Assembly (NCBI RefSeq): GCF_016906535.1
Contig: NC_057372.1
Location: forward strand, 1,779,501 to 1,843,500
DNA from: Rhizoctonia solani
Lineage: Eukaryota; Basidiomycota; Agaricomycetes; Cantharellales; Ceratobasidiaceae
Reading direction: 5' to 3'
Length of the DNA: 64,000 nucleotides
Shown here: positions 47,748 to 61,126 of the stretch, one piece after another
Layout of the letters: every line of letters begins with the position of its first letter
How positions within the stretch are numbered: the stretch's first letter is position 1
Position numbers and translations under genes: made by a program
The notes under the pieces: model-generated
Seen by the model: the letters and a program-made list of their open reading frames with translations, nothing else
The model's database searches: none
Told to the model about the DNA's origin: nothing

Positions 47748-50700
47748 TCACATGGGCTTGCCTTCTGTCGCTGCGATGCTGACTTTCTTCAGCAGCGATT
47801 TGAGACTCCTTGACCCCTTGTCACAGTTTTCGACCAGCCATTGCTCCATTTTCCCTTAGCCCGTCCAGCTCCGCGGTCAAAGGCATATCTCCATCCGGTC
47901 TATGGTCGTTGGATTTAAGAGAATGTCAAACAACGTCGACCAAATCTCCGTCTGCCAGTACCGCTTGAGGGTCATGTTAATCTTGTACTTGGTCCGCTCT
48001 CCGTCCTGGTACGGCACCGTTTCGATATACTTGCCAAACAACATACAATACACGATTCCCGCCAGTCCAAAGTAATCTGTCTGGAACGTCCACGGGCGAC
48101 CTTCGCGAAGTTCGGCGGCGTCGCGTTGGTCTGTCGGCCAGTTGCCGACAAACGTCTGACCGGGCTGAAACAAGTTGATATCGATCCCGCGACCAAAGTC
48201 AATCATCCGTATCCCCTTGTATGACCACCCGTGTCCGCCTGAGGGGTCGTATTTCGAACTCCAGACACGAGCTTCGTCGGGCACATCTTCGGTCCGGAGG
48301 AGACAGTTGTCGATCTTCAAGTCGCCATGGACGAATCCAGCCGCATGCATGGCTGAAATGAGGCGTAGGAGTTCGATGGTGAAGAACATGACGAGCAATT
48401 CGTCTAGCCCGGGATGCGCGGTGTTAGCGGGAGAGAAACCGCATGATACTGAGCGGTTCACAGTGTCGAGAAGGGAGCCCTGGCCACAATAGTCCATGAT
48501 TAGAAAGCTTTCGTCTTGATAGTGGTATAATCGTCGAGGTCGAATAACGCTCGAGAGTAAATGCTGAGGCAGCGCAGCTCGTAGCCTCGAGAGTACTGTG
48601 TACTCCCACCGGTCTGCAGGGCGAACGGCTTTCATGGCTACAGACGTATCGTCATCTACGAACCCGCTGTCCTCTTCCTCTTCGTCCTCAGGCATATACA
48701 TGGCCAAAAATACAGCTCCGTACCCTCCTTCGCCGATCTTGGCCACGACTGAGTATTCGTCAGCTTCGCCCAGTGTAATCGGCAACTCGTCCCCTTTTTT
48801 GCTCTTTCCAAATTTGATCAGCGCGTTGACTTGGTCCGCCTGAATGTGCGTCAAGTCTTGGACGGACGGAGGCACCGGTACTTGTGTTATCAAATCCTGT
48901 AAAAGCTCCGGGCTGAATGGATTGATTGGCTCGAGAGCTACGTCCTTCATCTCTTCTTCGGCTTCTGCTAATGGCTCCTCGGCTATTTCATTTCTCCATG
49001 ACCCAGCAGCTCGCATAGTAGTCGTGAATTCACATGTACGCTCGGTTATGGGTGTCATCACGTTAAAGTGACCTAGTCGACCACCCATAGGAACGTATCG
49101 CGCATCGTCATCATCGTCCTCGTCGGCCGGCTCATCGTACTCTTCATGATCAGGCAGCTGAGGGGGTGGATTGAGCGTAAACTTTGAACCACTCGAGCTT
49201 GAATAGGCAATTTCTTCCTCGTCCTGGAACACAGCAAACGATTTTGGTGTCTTTGGTTCGGCCGGAGGGTCTACAAAAGGTGCAAAAGCCTTTGCCTTCA
49301 GTGGTCTGCCTGGAGTAACAGACTCTGCAGGTGTCTCCTCAGCCGGAGGATCGACGAAAGGCGTGAACGATTTGGTTTTCAGCACATTTTTTGGTCCAGC
49401 CGGAGGTACGTTAGGGCCAGGTTCATCGCGAAACACGGGAATTTTGGCCTTGGTAGCTGTCGCTGGCTCATCGACGAAAATGGACATCTTCGCACTGGGT
49501 GCACGCGCTGCAAGCCCGGGGCCATTCTCGCTACCTGCACGGAAGACATTTTCATTTGGCGCGTTCTCGTTTGCCTTCGGCACAATTCCGCTCGACGTTC
49601 TGGCGTTCTCACTTGAAGCTGAATCAATAAACCCTCCATTTTTTCCAATCTCAAAGTATGGAACTGGTGGATGATTGGGATTTTCTGATTTACGCAAGGA
49701 ACCTGTAGTCGGAGTTGGCGTTGGAGGTGCTTTGTGGCCTTCAGACAGTTGCATCATCGACAATGGAGGTCGTAGCTGTATAAACGTTAGTATGTCGCAT
49801 GGCTCCCAAATTGGTGACTTGCATCAGAAACTGCTTCTTCTCCCTCGTCTTCTTCTTCGATTGTATCTGCCCTTGCCTTTTCCCTTCCAGGTGAGGTATT
49901 GAACATCTCGAATACGTCTCCCAATGCGGCACGAGTGTTTACTGTCACTGTAGGCTCGCCCGCCATCGTCATCGTCATTGTGCGTTCCTTGTCCTTCTTG
50001 CCTCCCTTTCCTGTTACATCATTCGTCCGGGCGCGCGCAGTATCATCTCGGACGGGTACGGCCACAACGACTGGAGGTGGTGCCCACTTCTTGCCCAGCA
50101 ATCCAAGCGCCCTTGCTCGAGCCTCATCAGGGCTATACTCTTCCGAGCCCGAGCCAGATGCTTGCAGTCGTGCGAGAGGAAGGCAGATTTGTTCAGCTTT
50201 CTTGCCAGGAGCAGGAGCAGGATTGCGTAACCGTTTCGGGAGGGACGGGAGTGGATTGAGGGGCTTGGGCTTTGGCCAAGACGGTGGAGGATCAGAGTTC
50301 GAGGATAAAGGTTGAGGAGTAGAAGATGAAGCGGTAGCTCCAGTAGAAGTCGATGAACCAAGAGGTGCTTTGGATGGGCCGGCAGCGGGTTGCTTGGAAG
50401 GAGCGCTGTCCCAATTTTTGAAAGGATTTTGACGCAGCGCTTCTGACTCTTTGGGTTGGAGCGATGGCGCGAATACATCTTCATGTCCTGGCCTTGGGGC
50501 GTGAGGCGTGCGTGAACCAGCAGGCTTGCAGTCCCAGTTTCAACCGGCGCTCAAATAATAATAATATTTACTTACATCTTCGGTGTCTCGATAGACCTCG
50601 ATCTTGGGGGTCTTGGGTGTGAAAACACCGTGCTTTAGTTGTGGCAACGTCTCACCCTGCCAACTCTTTCCATCCGAATGGTTCTCCTTGCGCCTGCTGT

Positions 50701-51645
50701 CGCGCGTTCCAACATCTGCCCACTCATTCGTCTGAATCCCAGATTCTAAGTAGATAGTGTGAGACAAATAAGTACAGTGGATGATGAATATGATAAGTTC
50801 TGCGTACCTGGCTGATCAGCATCTCGGAACACAGGTATTCGAGCGCCATTGTTATTAGCGCGGGTTGAGGAGGATGAAACTACGAATGGGTCACTATCAG
50901 CCGAACTCGTGGCTTTGGTGCGTTCGCCAAGGACTTTGCGAGCTGTGGGAGCCGCAGGTGCTGGTGCCATTACTTCATCTATATCCGTGCTTGACCCCGC
51001 GGGTGCAGCTAGCATACGCTTCTGAAATTCTTCATAGCGCTGCTGGAGGCGTTTAAGAGGCTTTGCTTTACGGGCAATACCCAATTGGTAAATTTCATCT
51101 GCTTTTCTCATGCTAAGCAACTGCTCAGCAACAGGGCAAAATGTACTCCGAAAAGACTTACTTGCTACCCCTTTCCAAAGTGTTCGCGTATTCAGTGTAA
51201 AATAACTCCCAAACTGACCCTATATCGTTTGCGAGTAAATATGCATAAATGGTTTCTGGCTTCTCTACTATTCCTGCATAGCAAATCCATAGCTTTAAAT
51301 AACGCAGGTCATTGATATATCGTGGATCTTCCCGGAATTCGCGAGTTGCGCGCTCCAAGAGGGGAACCAATCCGCTCTCGGAATTGCTCCCAGCGGGATA
51401 GCACTCGACTACCCAGTCGACATATGCAACGTAGGCTGCCATTGGATCTCATCTTCGTCTAATGCGATTTGCACTGCTTCCTGGTGCTTGGCGTGGCCGT
51501 CCGCGAGCTGTTTTGCTAACTGGGGTCGGGGTGCAGAAAGCAGATTCGATAGTGCGACAGCGCTCCGCCCATGTTTTCGTGGTACAATATTCTCCTTTTG
51601 ATGTTCAATTACTGAGATGTCTACTGTTGGCGGTTCAGCACTCAT
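47748..51645 (-). CDS. bub1: BUB1/Mad3-type spindle-checkpoint protein kinase (KEN boxes plus kinase)
   Basis: Starts at ATG 51645 (MSAEPPTVDISVIEHQKEN) and ends ATEGKPM-stop at 47748-47750. In order: an N-terminal KEN box (HQKENIVP); a TPR-like Mad3/Bub1 domain (YVAYVDWVVECYPAGSNSE, DLRYLKLWICYAGIVEKPE, VWELFYTEYANTLERG, EIYQLGIARKAKPLKRLQQR); a second KEN (GIQTNEWADVGTRDSRRKEN); a long disordered region with repeated IPVFRD, FAPFVDPPAE and FAVFQDEE motifs; and the kinase (VVAKIGEGGYGAVFLA, VAMKAV, FVHGDLKIDNCLL, MIDFGRGIDINLFQPG). Catalytic Lys, Asp and the DFG triad are present, so it should be active. Two one-base slips at about 47883-47890 and 47849-47852 separate TTIDRM from PLTAELDGL and KMEQWLVENC. 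Combining KEN boxes with an active kinase is the ancestral 'MadBub' layout. Confidence 0.92.
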
Positions 51646-52111
51646 TGTGCTAGTATAAGTTAGAGAGGACGCAGGTGAAACGCGACAACGGTCACGTGCT
51701 TAATCAAAAAAGGTCCTTATCTCACGTGGTGAGTGGCTTGATGCTGTTCATCGTCCTCAAGCCACTTTTCCATTCAGAGGGATTAAGGTGGGACGCGTGG
51801 AATGTTCTTTAGTTGGAACATATGCGCACAGAAACTTCTGGATAGTTTTGGGACAGACACTTCCAAAAATGGCATCCGAAATTTCTAGAAGCGACCGGCG
51901 TTTACGGTTCCACCGCATATAGTCTGGATATCATAGACGATGATGTAAATGATGGGAAGTGACCGTTGATACGTAGAAGGCGATAGCATAATTGAAGCGA
52001 AATTTCTGGCAATGTATAAGGCTATAAATAACGTTGCAGCTGGTGAACCAGCTCTTCAGCAAATCCAGTTAAAATATATCCAGCCTTACTCCCAATAATC
52101 CTCACGCTATC
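51646..52111 (+). promoter_or_regulatory. Heat-shock-element promoter of the Hsp20 gene
   Basis: The divergent gap between BUB1 and Hsp20. A perfect three-unit heat-shock element GAA-at-TTC-ta-GAA lies at 51878-51890. Two-unit elements (GAAnnTTC) lie at 51800-51807, 51831-51838 and 51999-52006, the second followed by a degenerate third unit. A TATAAATA box at 52023-52030 is 82 bp before the Hsp20 ATG. HSF1 binds alternating nGAAn units, so strong stress induction is expected. CACGTG cores at 51693-51698 and 51723-51728 lie nearer the BUB1 side. Confidence 0.75.
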
Positions 52112-52660
52112 ATGTCTTTATCTCGCAACTTCTTTGAGGACTTCTACCCTCTCTTCCGCCTTGTCGAAGACCCACAGTCTCCCCACGGGTCTCATACACA
52201 GAAGGCGTCTCCCCAGCAACGGCAACGCCAGGCTATAGTGGATGTCGAGGAGGAGGAGAAAGAATATGTCGTACGAGCTGAACTCCCCGGGGTCCAGAAG
52301 AAAGACATCGACGTCCATATTGGAAATGATGGCCACTCACTAACCATCGAGGGGCGTGTTCATCGTATTAACAAGCCTCCGCAGGGTAAGCTATATTTGT
52401 CAAACCTCTCGAACTGCGCGACTAACTTCGGCTTAGAGGACACGTCTCGCGCCGCTGAAAAGTCACAGGCTAGTGAACAGCCCGCAGGTTCTGAGCAGCC
52501 AAATGAGACGTGTGATTACCGCTCGATCTTTGCCCGAACTATGTGGTTCCATCACGCGGTCGACGGCAACAACGCGCGCGCCAATCTTGCTGATGGTATC
52601 CTGACCTTGAACCTTCCTAAGCGCATGGAGTCAGGTAGACAGAAGATTAATCTCCTTTGA
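52112..52660 (+). CDS. Small heat-shock protein (Hsp20/alpha-crystallin)
   Basis: Starts at ATG 52112 (MSLSRNFFEDFYPLFRL) and ends SGRQKINLL-stop at 52658-52660. The alpha-crystallin domain runs EEKEYVVRAELPGVQKKDID, then VHIGNDGHSLTIEGRVHR, a variable loop with Ser/Glu, and the final strand ANLADGILTLNLPKR with the A-x-x-x-n-GVL-type motif. It acts as an ATP-independent holdase chaperone forming oligomers. The region 52386-52436 is a 51-nt GT-AG intron with a CTAAC branch site. Because its length is a multiple of three and it has no stop, an unspliced message would still encode a protein with 17 extra residues. The spliced product is 165 residues. Confidence 0.92.
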   Translation: MSLSRNFFEDFYPLFRLVEDPQSPHGSHTQKASPQQRQRQAIVDVEEEEKEYVVRAELPGVQKKDIDVHIGNDGHSLTIEGRVHRINKPPQGKLYLSNLSNCATNFGLEDTSRAAEKSQASEQPAGSEQPNETCDYRSIFARTMWFHHAVDGNNARANLADGILTLNLPKRMESGRQKINLL

Positions 52661-52997
52661 ATCGTAGGATTGAATTGGGTATTTGGGAGCCTTAGTTCTT
52701 AGTGCTGTGCTTACTGTATATATAACCCCCCCTCGATTTTTTTCTCTCATCTTGATGTATTGAATGCGCGGTAATCGAATATAACTGTTTCTACCAATCA
52801 TTCATATCAAGGGCCCGGGGCCGTTCGATTAGCTATATTGAGGAAAAGTGTGCTCTAGAAAAAGAGAAAATAGAATGATATACGCAGAGTATCTTTTCCC
52901 GTGTGCATGCCGTAGCACCGTGACTGATTTGAGTGCACGTACTTTGCTTATGTAATCAATCCCTCACAAGCGCGGTGCGCTTCTGCACCAAGCCACC
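52661..52997. other. intergenic: Hsp20 3' region and VPS34 promoter
   Basis: 337 bp between two plus-strand genes. No coding exon was seen. The VPS34 start lies in GCCACCATGG, a full metazoan-style Kozak context. Confidence 0.5.
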
Positions 52998-56331
<3,334 letters not shown>

Positions 56332-56486
56332 GTTACTGAACAATAAATCAATTCATGAGAATAGAGTACTGATTTTTAATGATCATTTGGTAAGTTTCGA
56401 TTATGCCTGTAGCGAATGTGCATGCCGATCGCGACATTATTTCAGTATTATAGAGTCGCACCAATTCACTGATGCACTAGCTCAAC

Positions 56487-57448
56487 AGCGGGTTTGCGTA
56501 GGGAATGATAGAATTCAGTGTATTGAGCCCAGAACCTGTACATACATCATCGACTTCGAACCCAGAGTAGAGCGCATATATAGCACATGTGCATAGTAGC
56601 AGAAAGAGAAGAAACAGTGTGACCGCTCATATACCCATGGTTCTGCGTGCTCAGTTGAACCTCCACGACACACCCTGCAGCTTTCCGGTGCCTGTGGTAT
56701 TCAGATTCAAACCCAGTCAGTTATCCTCCGCACCTTGCCCTAGTCATCCACTCACCGAGACCAGCGAACTGCTGGAACGCAGACGGCGACAGGTCGATAT
56801 CGTTGTAGCCGCAGGCGTAGCACCGGTCGACGATCCCGACCTTGATGGTCTTGCCGTTCCAGCTGACGTTGGCGGTCTTGCCGCAAGCCTGGCTGTGGTT
56901 CGGGTTGCCGTCTGCGTGTGCGCGTGCGTATGCGCGAGTGAATGGTCACGATCAGAAACGATGGAAGGATTAGCTGTCGACAAGATTGCTGATGACTCAC
57001 CGACCATCATCTCCTGGAACAGGCTGGTGCCGACGGCAGCGACCCACTCGTAGTCGCCGTTGTTCCAGCCGCAGGCGCCAGTGCCGACGGAGGGGTTGTC
57101 TGAAATGCGTGCGAGTTTCGTGTCAGTACTAACGCTGGCACGCCGACGGAGATCGTCAGAAGGATGAATACTCACAGTAGGTTGCCTATACGAGCGAATG
57201 GTCAGCGGTCGGTGGCTGAGAACGTATGCCTAACGGGTTTACTCACCCAGCCGTTATGGACGTCGTAGGGAGCGCGGATAGCCAATTTGTTGGTGCCAGT
57301 GCCAGCGGGAGCCTCGACGGGAGCGGCGAGGATGCAGGAAGCAAGGCTGACGATTGCAGCGAGCTTGATGAAGACAAACATGACGGGCGAAGTGAAGAGG
57401 AGCCGGTGAGTGAGAGCTGACGGTGCCGAGATGACCTTGGTGAGCTAC
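56487..57448 (+). repeat. left arm of 962-bp inverted duplication
   Basis: Bases 56487-57448 are the reverse complement of 58629-59590, with position x pairing with 116077-x. Four independent open frames mirror exactly at these coordinates, so no indel separates the arms, and spot checks through exons, introns and both ends found no mismatch. Identity stops abruptly at both ends: C/T at 56486 and T/G at 57449. The arm contains a whole double-psi barrel gene with about 164 bp of 3' sequence and only 67 bp upstream of its ATG. No target-site duplication or terminal repeat typical of transposons was seen. Confidence 0.93.
56651..57381 (-). CDS. Secreted double-psi beta-barrel (RlpA/expansin-like) protein, copy A
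   Basis: Five exons read leftward: 57381-57247, 57185-57176 (10 nt), 57099-57001, 56911-56756, 56691-56651. The predicted 146-residue product is the same as copy B. It has a signal peptide (MFVFIKLAAIVSLASCILAA), a short Pro-rich pro-segment, then a barwin/RlpA-type fold: GWATYYNPSVGTGACGWNN, EWVAAVGTSLFQE, NPNHSQACGKTANVSW, KTIKVGIVDRCYACGYNDID, LSPSAFQQFAGLGTGKLQG. Four Cys remain in the mature domain. The Asp of VDRC and the DIDLS motif are conserved in this fold. Related fungal proteins are small secreted wall-associated or effector-like proteins without proven enzyme activity. Its promoter sequence, beyond 67 bp, differs from that of copy B. Confidence 0.85.
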
Positions 57449-58628
57449 TATCCCCTGTAGACCCCCGCATCTATGGCTGTCTCCGATATTCCTGTAGCAT
57501 TTAACTAGTATATTTGCAGCCTTGTGCATCTTTGCTCAATGATAGATTCAAACTATCATCTTGCACTTGCATGGTTTGCCGAAACGCTCCCAAGGCCGAT
57601 CAGTGCGCCTTTTGCTACGCTAAGGTTACGCGGAACCGCTACTCTTGCGATCGCACGAGTATATCATAGCACGTGTGTGCAATGAGTACCTACCATGTCG
57701 AATTTACCGCTGGTAAGAATTCAATGGCCGGTTGGGCGTCTTTCTGGATGGCTCGTCAAAATCAATTTCATAATCCGAGCGGGGCGCATCAAACGCTTCA
57801 TCAAGCGACATCCCGGCTTTCTCAGAGAATCTCATGGGAGACCGATCGTCATGTATAAGATGTCAAAAATCGGCAGACTACAGGATGAGTGTGAACCTAT
57901 GTTGGAACCAGACTCTGATATTGATCGTAAACTAATCAACAGTCATAGGATATAGTACACCGCCAGGATGGCCTGAAGGTAAAGTATACGATCAATGAGC
58001 CAATGAACGAAACCCTTAATTTACTATAGACTTCAAAGGGAAACAGCATAGTGCGCGAATAGGTAGCCACAAACTCCACGGCCAACCATATAATTAAAGC
58101 CACTTTGCACGCATTTTCATAGAGTCATCCTAGAGATACTGAAGGCGAATAAGTCATGCTTAAAGGTCTTCTCCAAGCTCTCTGACAGCTCGAGCAATCG
58201 AATTGGCTCCGAATGCTAGAGCAGGCTATCAACAGCATGGAGTTTATTCTCTAATATGGATATAGGCCGACAAGGCTTGACTTGGAATCAGAACACGGGT
58301 TATGACGGAGATCAATGTCCATCATCAACGAGTTAGAGGAGCTGGATTATTAGTCGAGAATGTTCGCATGGACGCTTTACAGTCGGGCTGACGGTGAGGC
58401 TTGGGTGGGCAAGCGACCTCCGGCTCCTCGGCTAGAGGCGTTATAACTAAGCGCTGGCACCTTAACCAGGCCAAAGTGCCTCCGATTACACACGGAGGCA
58501 TGGAAACGTCTATGGTTGTATGCGGGACCGCAAGTTGAGGTGGTCATGGTAGTCTTAAATATGGGCGATTTAATAATTCTACTATGAAATACCAGGCTAT
58601 GTGAATATTTAAAGGCACAAAGTCAAGG
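57449..58628. other. unique spacer between inverted arms (two divergent promoters)
   Basis: 1180 bp between the head-to-head gene copies. The two sides show no similarity to each other when read outward, so each copy has its own promoter. A perfect 8-bp hairpin (TGCCTCCG / CGGAGGCA, loop 8) lies at 58478-58501. Short frames at 57673-57955 show no family feature. No transposase, LTR or microsatellite was recognised. Confidence 0.6.
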
Positions 58629-59590
58629 GTAGCTCACCAAGGTCATCTCGGCACCGTCAGCTCTCACTCACCGGCTCCTCTTCACTTCGCCCGTCATGTT
58701 TGTCTTCATCAAGCTCGCTGCAATCGTCAGCCTTGCTTCCTGCATCCTCGCCGCTCCCGTCGAGGCTCCCGCTGGCACTGGCACCAACAAATTGGCTATC
58801 CGCGCTCCCTACGACGTCCATAACGGCTGGGTGAGTAAACCCGTTAGGCATACGTTCTCAGCCACCGACCGCTGACCATTCGCTCGTATAGGCAACCTAC
58901 TGTGAGTATTCATCCTTCTGACGATCTCCGTCGGCGTGCCAGCGTTAGTACTGACACGAAACTCGCACGCATTTCAGACAACCCCTCCGTCGGCACTGGC
59001 GCCTGCGGCTGGAACAACGGCGACTACGAGTGGGTCGCTGCCGTCGGCACCAGCCTGTTCCAGGAGATGATGGTCGGTGAGTCATCAGCAATCTTGTCGA
59101 CAGCTAATCCTTCCATCGTTTCTGATCGTGACCATTCACTCGCGCATACGCACGCGCACACGCAGACGGCAACCCGAACCACAGCCAGGCTTGCGGCAAG
59201 ACCGCCAACGTCAGCTGGAACGGCAAGACCATCAAGGTCGGGATCGTCGACCGGTGCTACGCCTGCGGCTACAACGATATCGACCTGTCGCCGTCTGCGT
59301 TCCAGCAGTTCGCTGGTCTCGGTGAGTGGATGACTAGGGCAAGGTGCGGAGGATAACTGACTGGGTTTGAATCTGAATACCACAGGCACCGGAAAGCTGC
59401 AGGGTGTGTCGTGGAGGTTCAACTGAGCACGCAGAACCATGGGTATATGAGCGGTCACACTGTTTCTTCTCTTTCTGCTACTATGCACATGTGCTATATA
59501 TGCGCTCTACTCTGGGTTCGAAGTCGATGATGTATGTACAGGTTCTGGGCTCAATACACTGAATTCTATCATTCCCTACGCAAACCCGCT
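58629..59590 (-). repeat. right arm of 962-bp inverted duplication
   Basis: Reverse complement of 56487-57448 with no indel and no mismatch found by eye. It carries copy B of the double-psi barrel gene on the plus strand. The identity includes introns and 3' flanking DNA, which implies very recent duplication, ongoing gene conversion, or an assembly fold-back. Confidence 0.93.
58696..59426 (+). CDS. Secreted double-psi beta-barrel (RlpA/expansin-like) protein, copy B
   Basis: Exons 58696-58830, 58892-58901, 58978-59076, 59166-59321 and 59386-59426 (TGA at 59424-59426) total 441 nt, 146 residues. All four introns are GT-AG with GTGAGT donors. The 10-nt microexon supplies W-ATY-Y at the start of the barrel (GWATYYNPS), which proves that it is used. 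The product matches copy A. It is a secreted small Cys-containing protein; the family includes plant expansin EG45-like domains, bacterial RlpA and fungal barwin-like proteins, and this one lacks the second carbohydrate-binding expansin domain. Its upstream DNA before 58629 is AT-rich (GAATATTTAAA at 58603-58613) and unrelated to that of copy A. Confidence 0.87.
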
Positions 59591-59922
59591 ACCGCAAGAG
59601 CGAGACTGGTATGCATAGAAGCCATCGGTATTTAGAATTTGCTAAACCAGAAATGAATGTCAGGGCACTTGTAGTACCCATGGTCATGATTGTTTACCAA
59701 AATGCATTTTAATGTAACCGTTAGCTACATCATACTTTTACCTTGATCTCCTTGAAATAGAAAACCTTGAGGATTAACACGTCAGACAACTTCATATGCT
59801 ACTAGCAGTTCGTACATTGGCACCTTGCGTAAAAGTACCCGCCACCGTATATTTGGTTGTACCAGACATGACAAGTAATTGTATTCACTTTTCTGTACAC
59901 CATCGGCTTACATTAGGCTAGC
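59591..59922. other. intergenic, convergent gene ends
   Basis: 332 bp between copy B of the barrel gene and the 3' end of Ohr2. AT-rich, with nothing recognised. Confidence 0.5.
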
Positions 59923-60769
59923 TTATTTGACGTTGAGTTTGACCTCTGCGCCTTCCTTGAGAATTCGGGAGTACGGGCAGACCTGAATCACAGTAAACAA
60001 AGGCACCTCGAATATTTTCGCAATTGCCGAAGACTAAATTGATAACGTACCGTGTGTGCTTCATGGACCAAAGAGGCATCGGCGCCAATCGCAGTCAATT
60101 CGACGCCAATGCCAAATCCGCCAGATCTCTTTACCTCGCCTATGACATTAATTCTATCGGTATCTATTTCTAGTAGTTTGTCAAGGATCACGCACCGATC
60201 GATACAGCGGCCTTAATTTTAACGTCGTCGGAAAGTTTTACGTTCTTGTTCTTGGCGACCAGCTGGAGGGCACCGAGGAAGCAAGCTACGGGGTTGAAAT
60301 AAATCATGAGAACGATTTGTTGTTCAAATGATAAATCCTGTAAGCTCACAAGCATATCCGAGTGCGAAAAGCTTTGATAATATCGCACACATTAGCTTCT
60401 CACATTAAACCTATTGATTGTAGTCTGGCTTACTTGCTCTGGATTGTTTCCTTGACCAGAACCACCCATCTCCTTGGGAGTTGCTAGGCCGATGTCTAGA
60501 GATCCATCGTCTAACTTGGTAGATCCGTTTCTTCCTGCCCCCGATGCCGTAGCCTACGTACTTAAATATCAATAGGCACATCTCGTCTGAATGGACTTGA
60601 ACACACATGAGCGGTGTACTGATTTAATGATCAATCGTTAATGATCTCACGTTGATATATGGAATCGGCTTACCACAGTCTTGGCCAACGAGATTACCGT
60701 GCGACGTTGCGTAGCAAACACGCTCTGACGTGCAGCAGCTCTAACAGATGGCCGAACAGCAAAGATCAT
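59923..60769 (-). CDS. Ohr/OsmC-family organic hydroperoxide resistance protein (copy 2)
   Basis: Starts at ATG 60769 (MIFAVRPSVRAAARQSVFA) and ends GAEVKLNVK-stop at 59923-59925. The first exon is Arg-rich and acid-free, suggesting a mitochondrial presequence; it shares VISLA with copy 1. The domain follows as GRNGSTKLDDGSLDIGLAT, PKEMGGSGQGNNPEQ, LGYA-TCFLGALQLVAKN with the first redox Cys, GFGIGVELTAIGADASLV, and VCPYSRILKEGAEVK with the second Cys. Function as for copy 1: thiol-dependent reduction of organic peroxides. Intron 60349-60286 interrupts the same codon as intron 3 of copy 1 but has a GTGAGC donor. The shared intron positions show that the paralogues arose by duplication of a spliced gene. 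Confidence 0.9.
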
Positions 60770-61126
60770 AATTGGATGGATATAGCAAGTGAAAATCTGT
60801 GTATTGTTAATGCGAGATAACCAACTGGGTTGCTGAAAGTGATGAGCCGTGTTCGCGTTGGTTCTTGGACGCTCGTTTATATTCTCATATTTTGGTCAGG
60901 TGATGTCATGGCCAAATAGCGGGCGTTATTTAAATTTCCAATTGGTAAATGTCATTCTGGGGGGCACAACCTATCTAACAGCTCCTGTCTCTTGGCCTCC
61001 CACCAGTCGTAAGCCAAGACAATTAAAATATATTCCAAGTTTATTTAATGTATACCAAAAGCCTCCTGTATCGAATCGACATGAAACAAGCCTGTGAACA
61101 AACGATTTCACTGAATAGCGCGGGTT
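60770..61126. other. intergenic between Ohr2 start and VPS28 3' end
   Basis: 357 bp, presumably the Ohr2 promoter. No coding exon was seen; the plus-strand frame at 60849-61097 lacks family features. Confidence 0.5.

Noticed and set aside
56589..57053. 154-residue plus-strand frame (mirror 59024-59488)
   Set aside because: Antisense shadow of barrel-gene exons and introns; codon pattern belongs to the opposite strand.
57226..57420. 64-residue plus-strand frame (and its mirror at 58657-58851)
   Set aside because: It is the antisense of exon 1 of the double-psi barrel gene; the sense reading has a signal peptide and a known fold.
56487..59590. Inverted duplication as a transposon with terminal inverted repeats
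   Set aside because: The arms contain whole spliced host-type genes, the spacer has no transposase-like frame, and no target-site duplication was seen at the outer ends.
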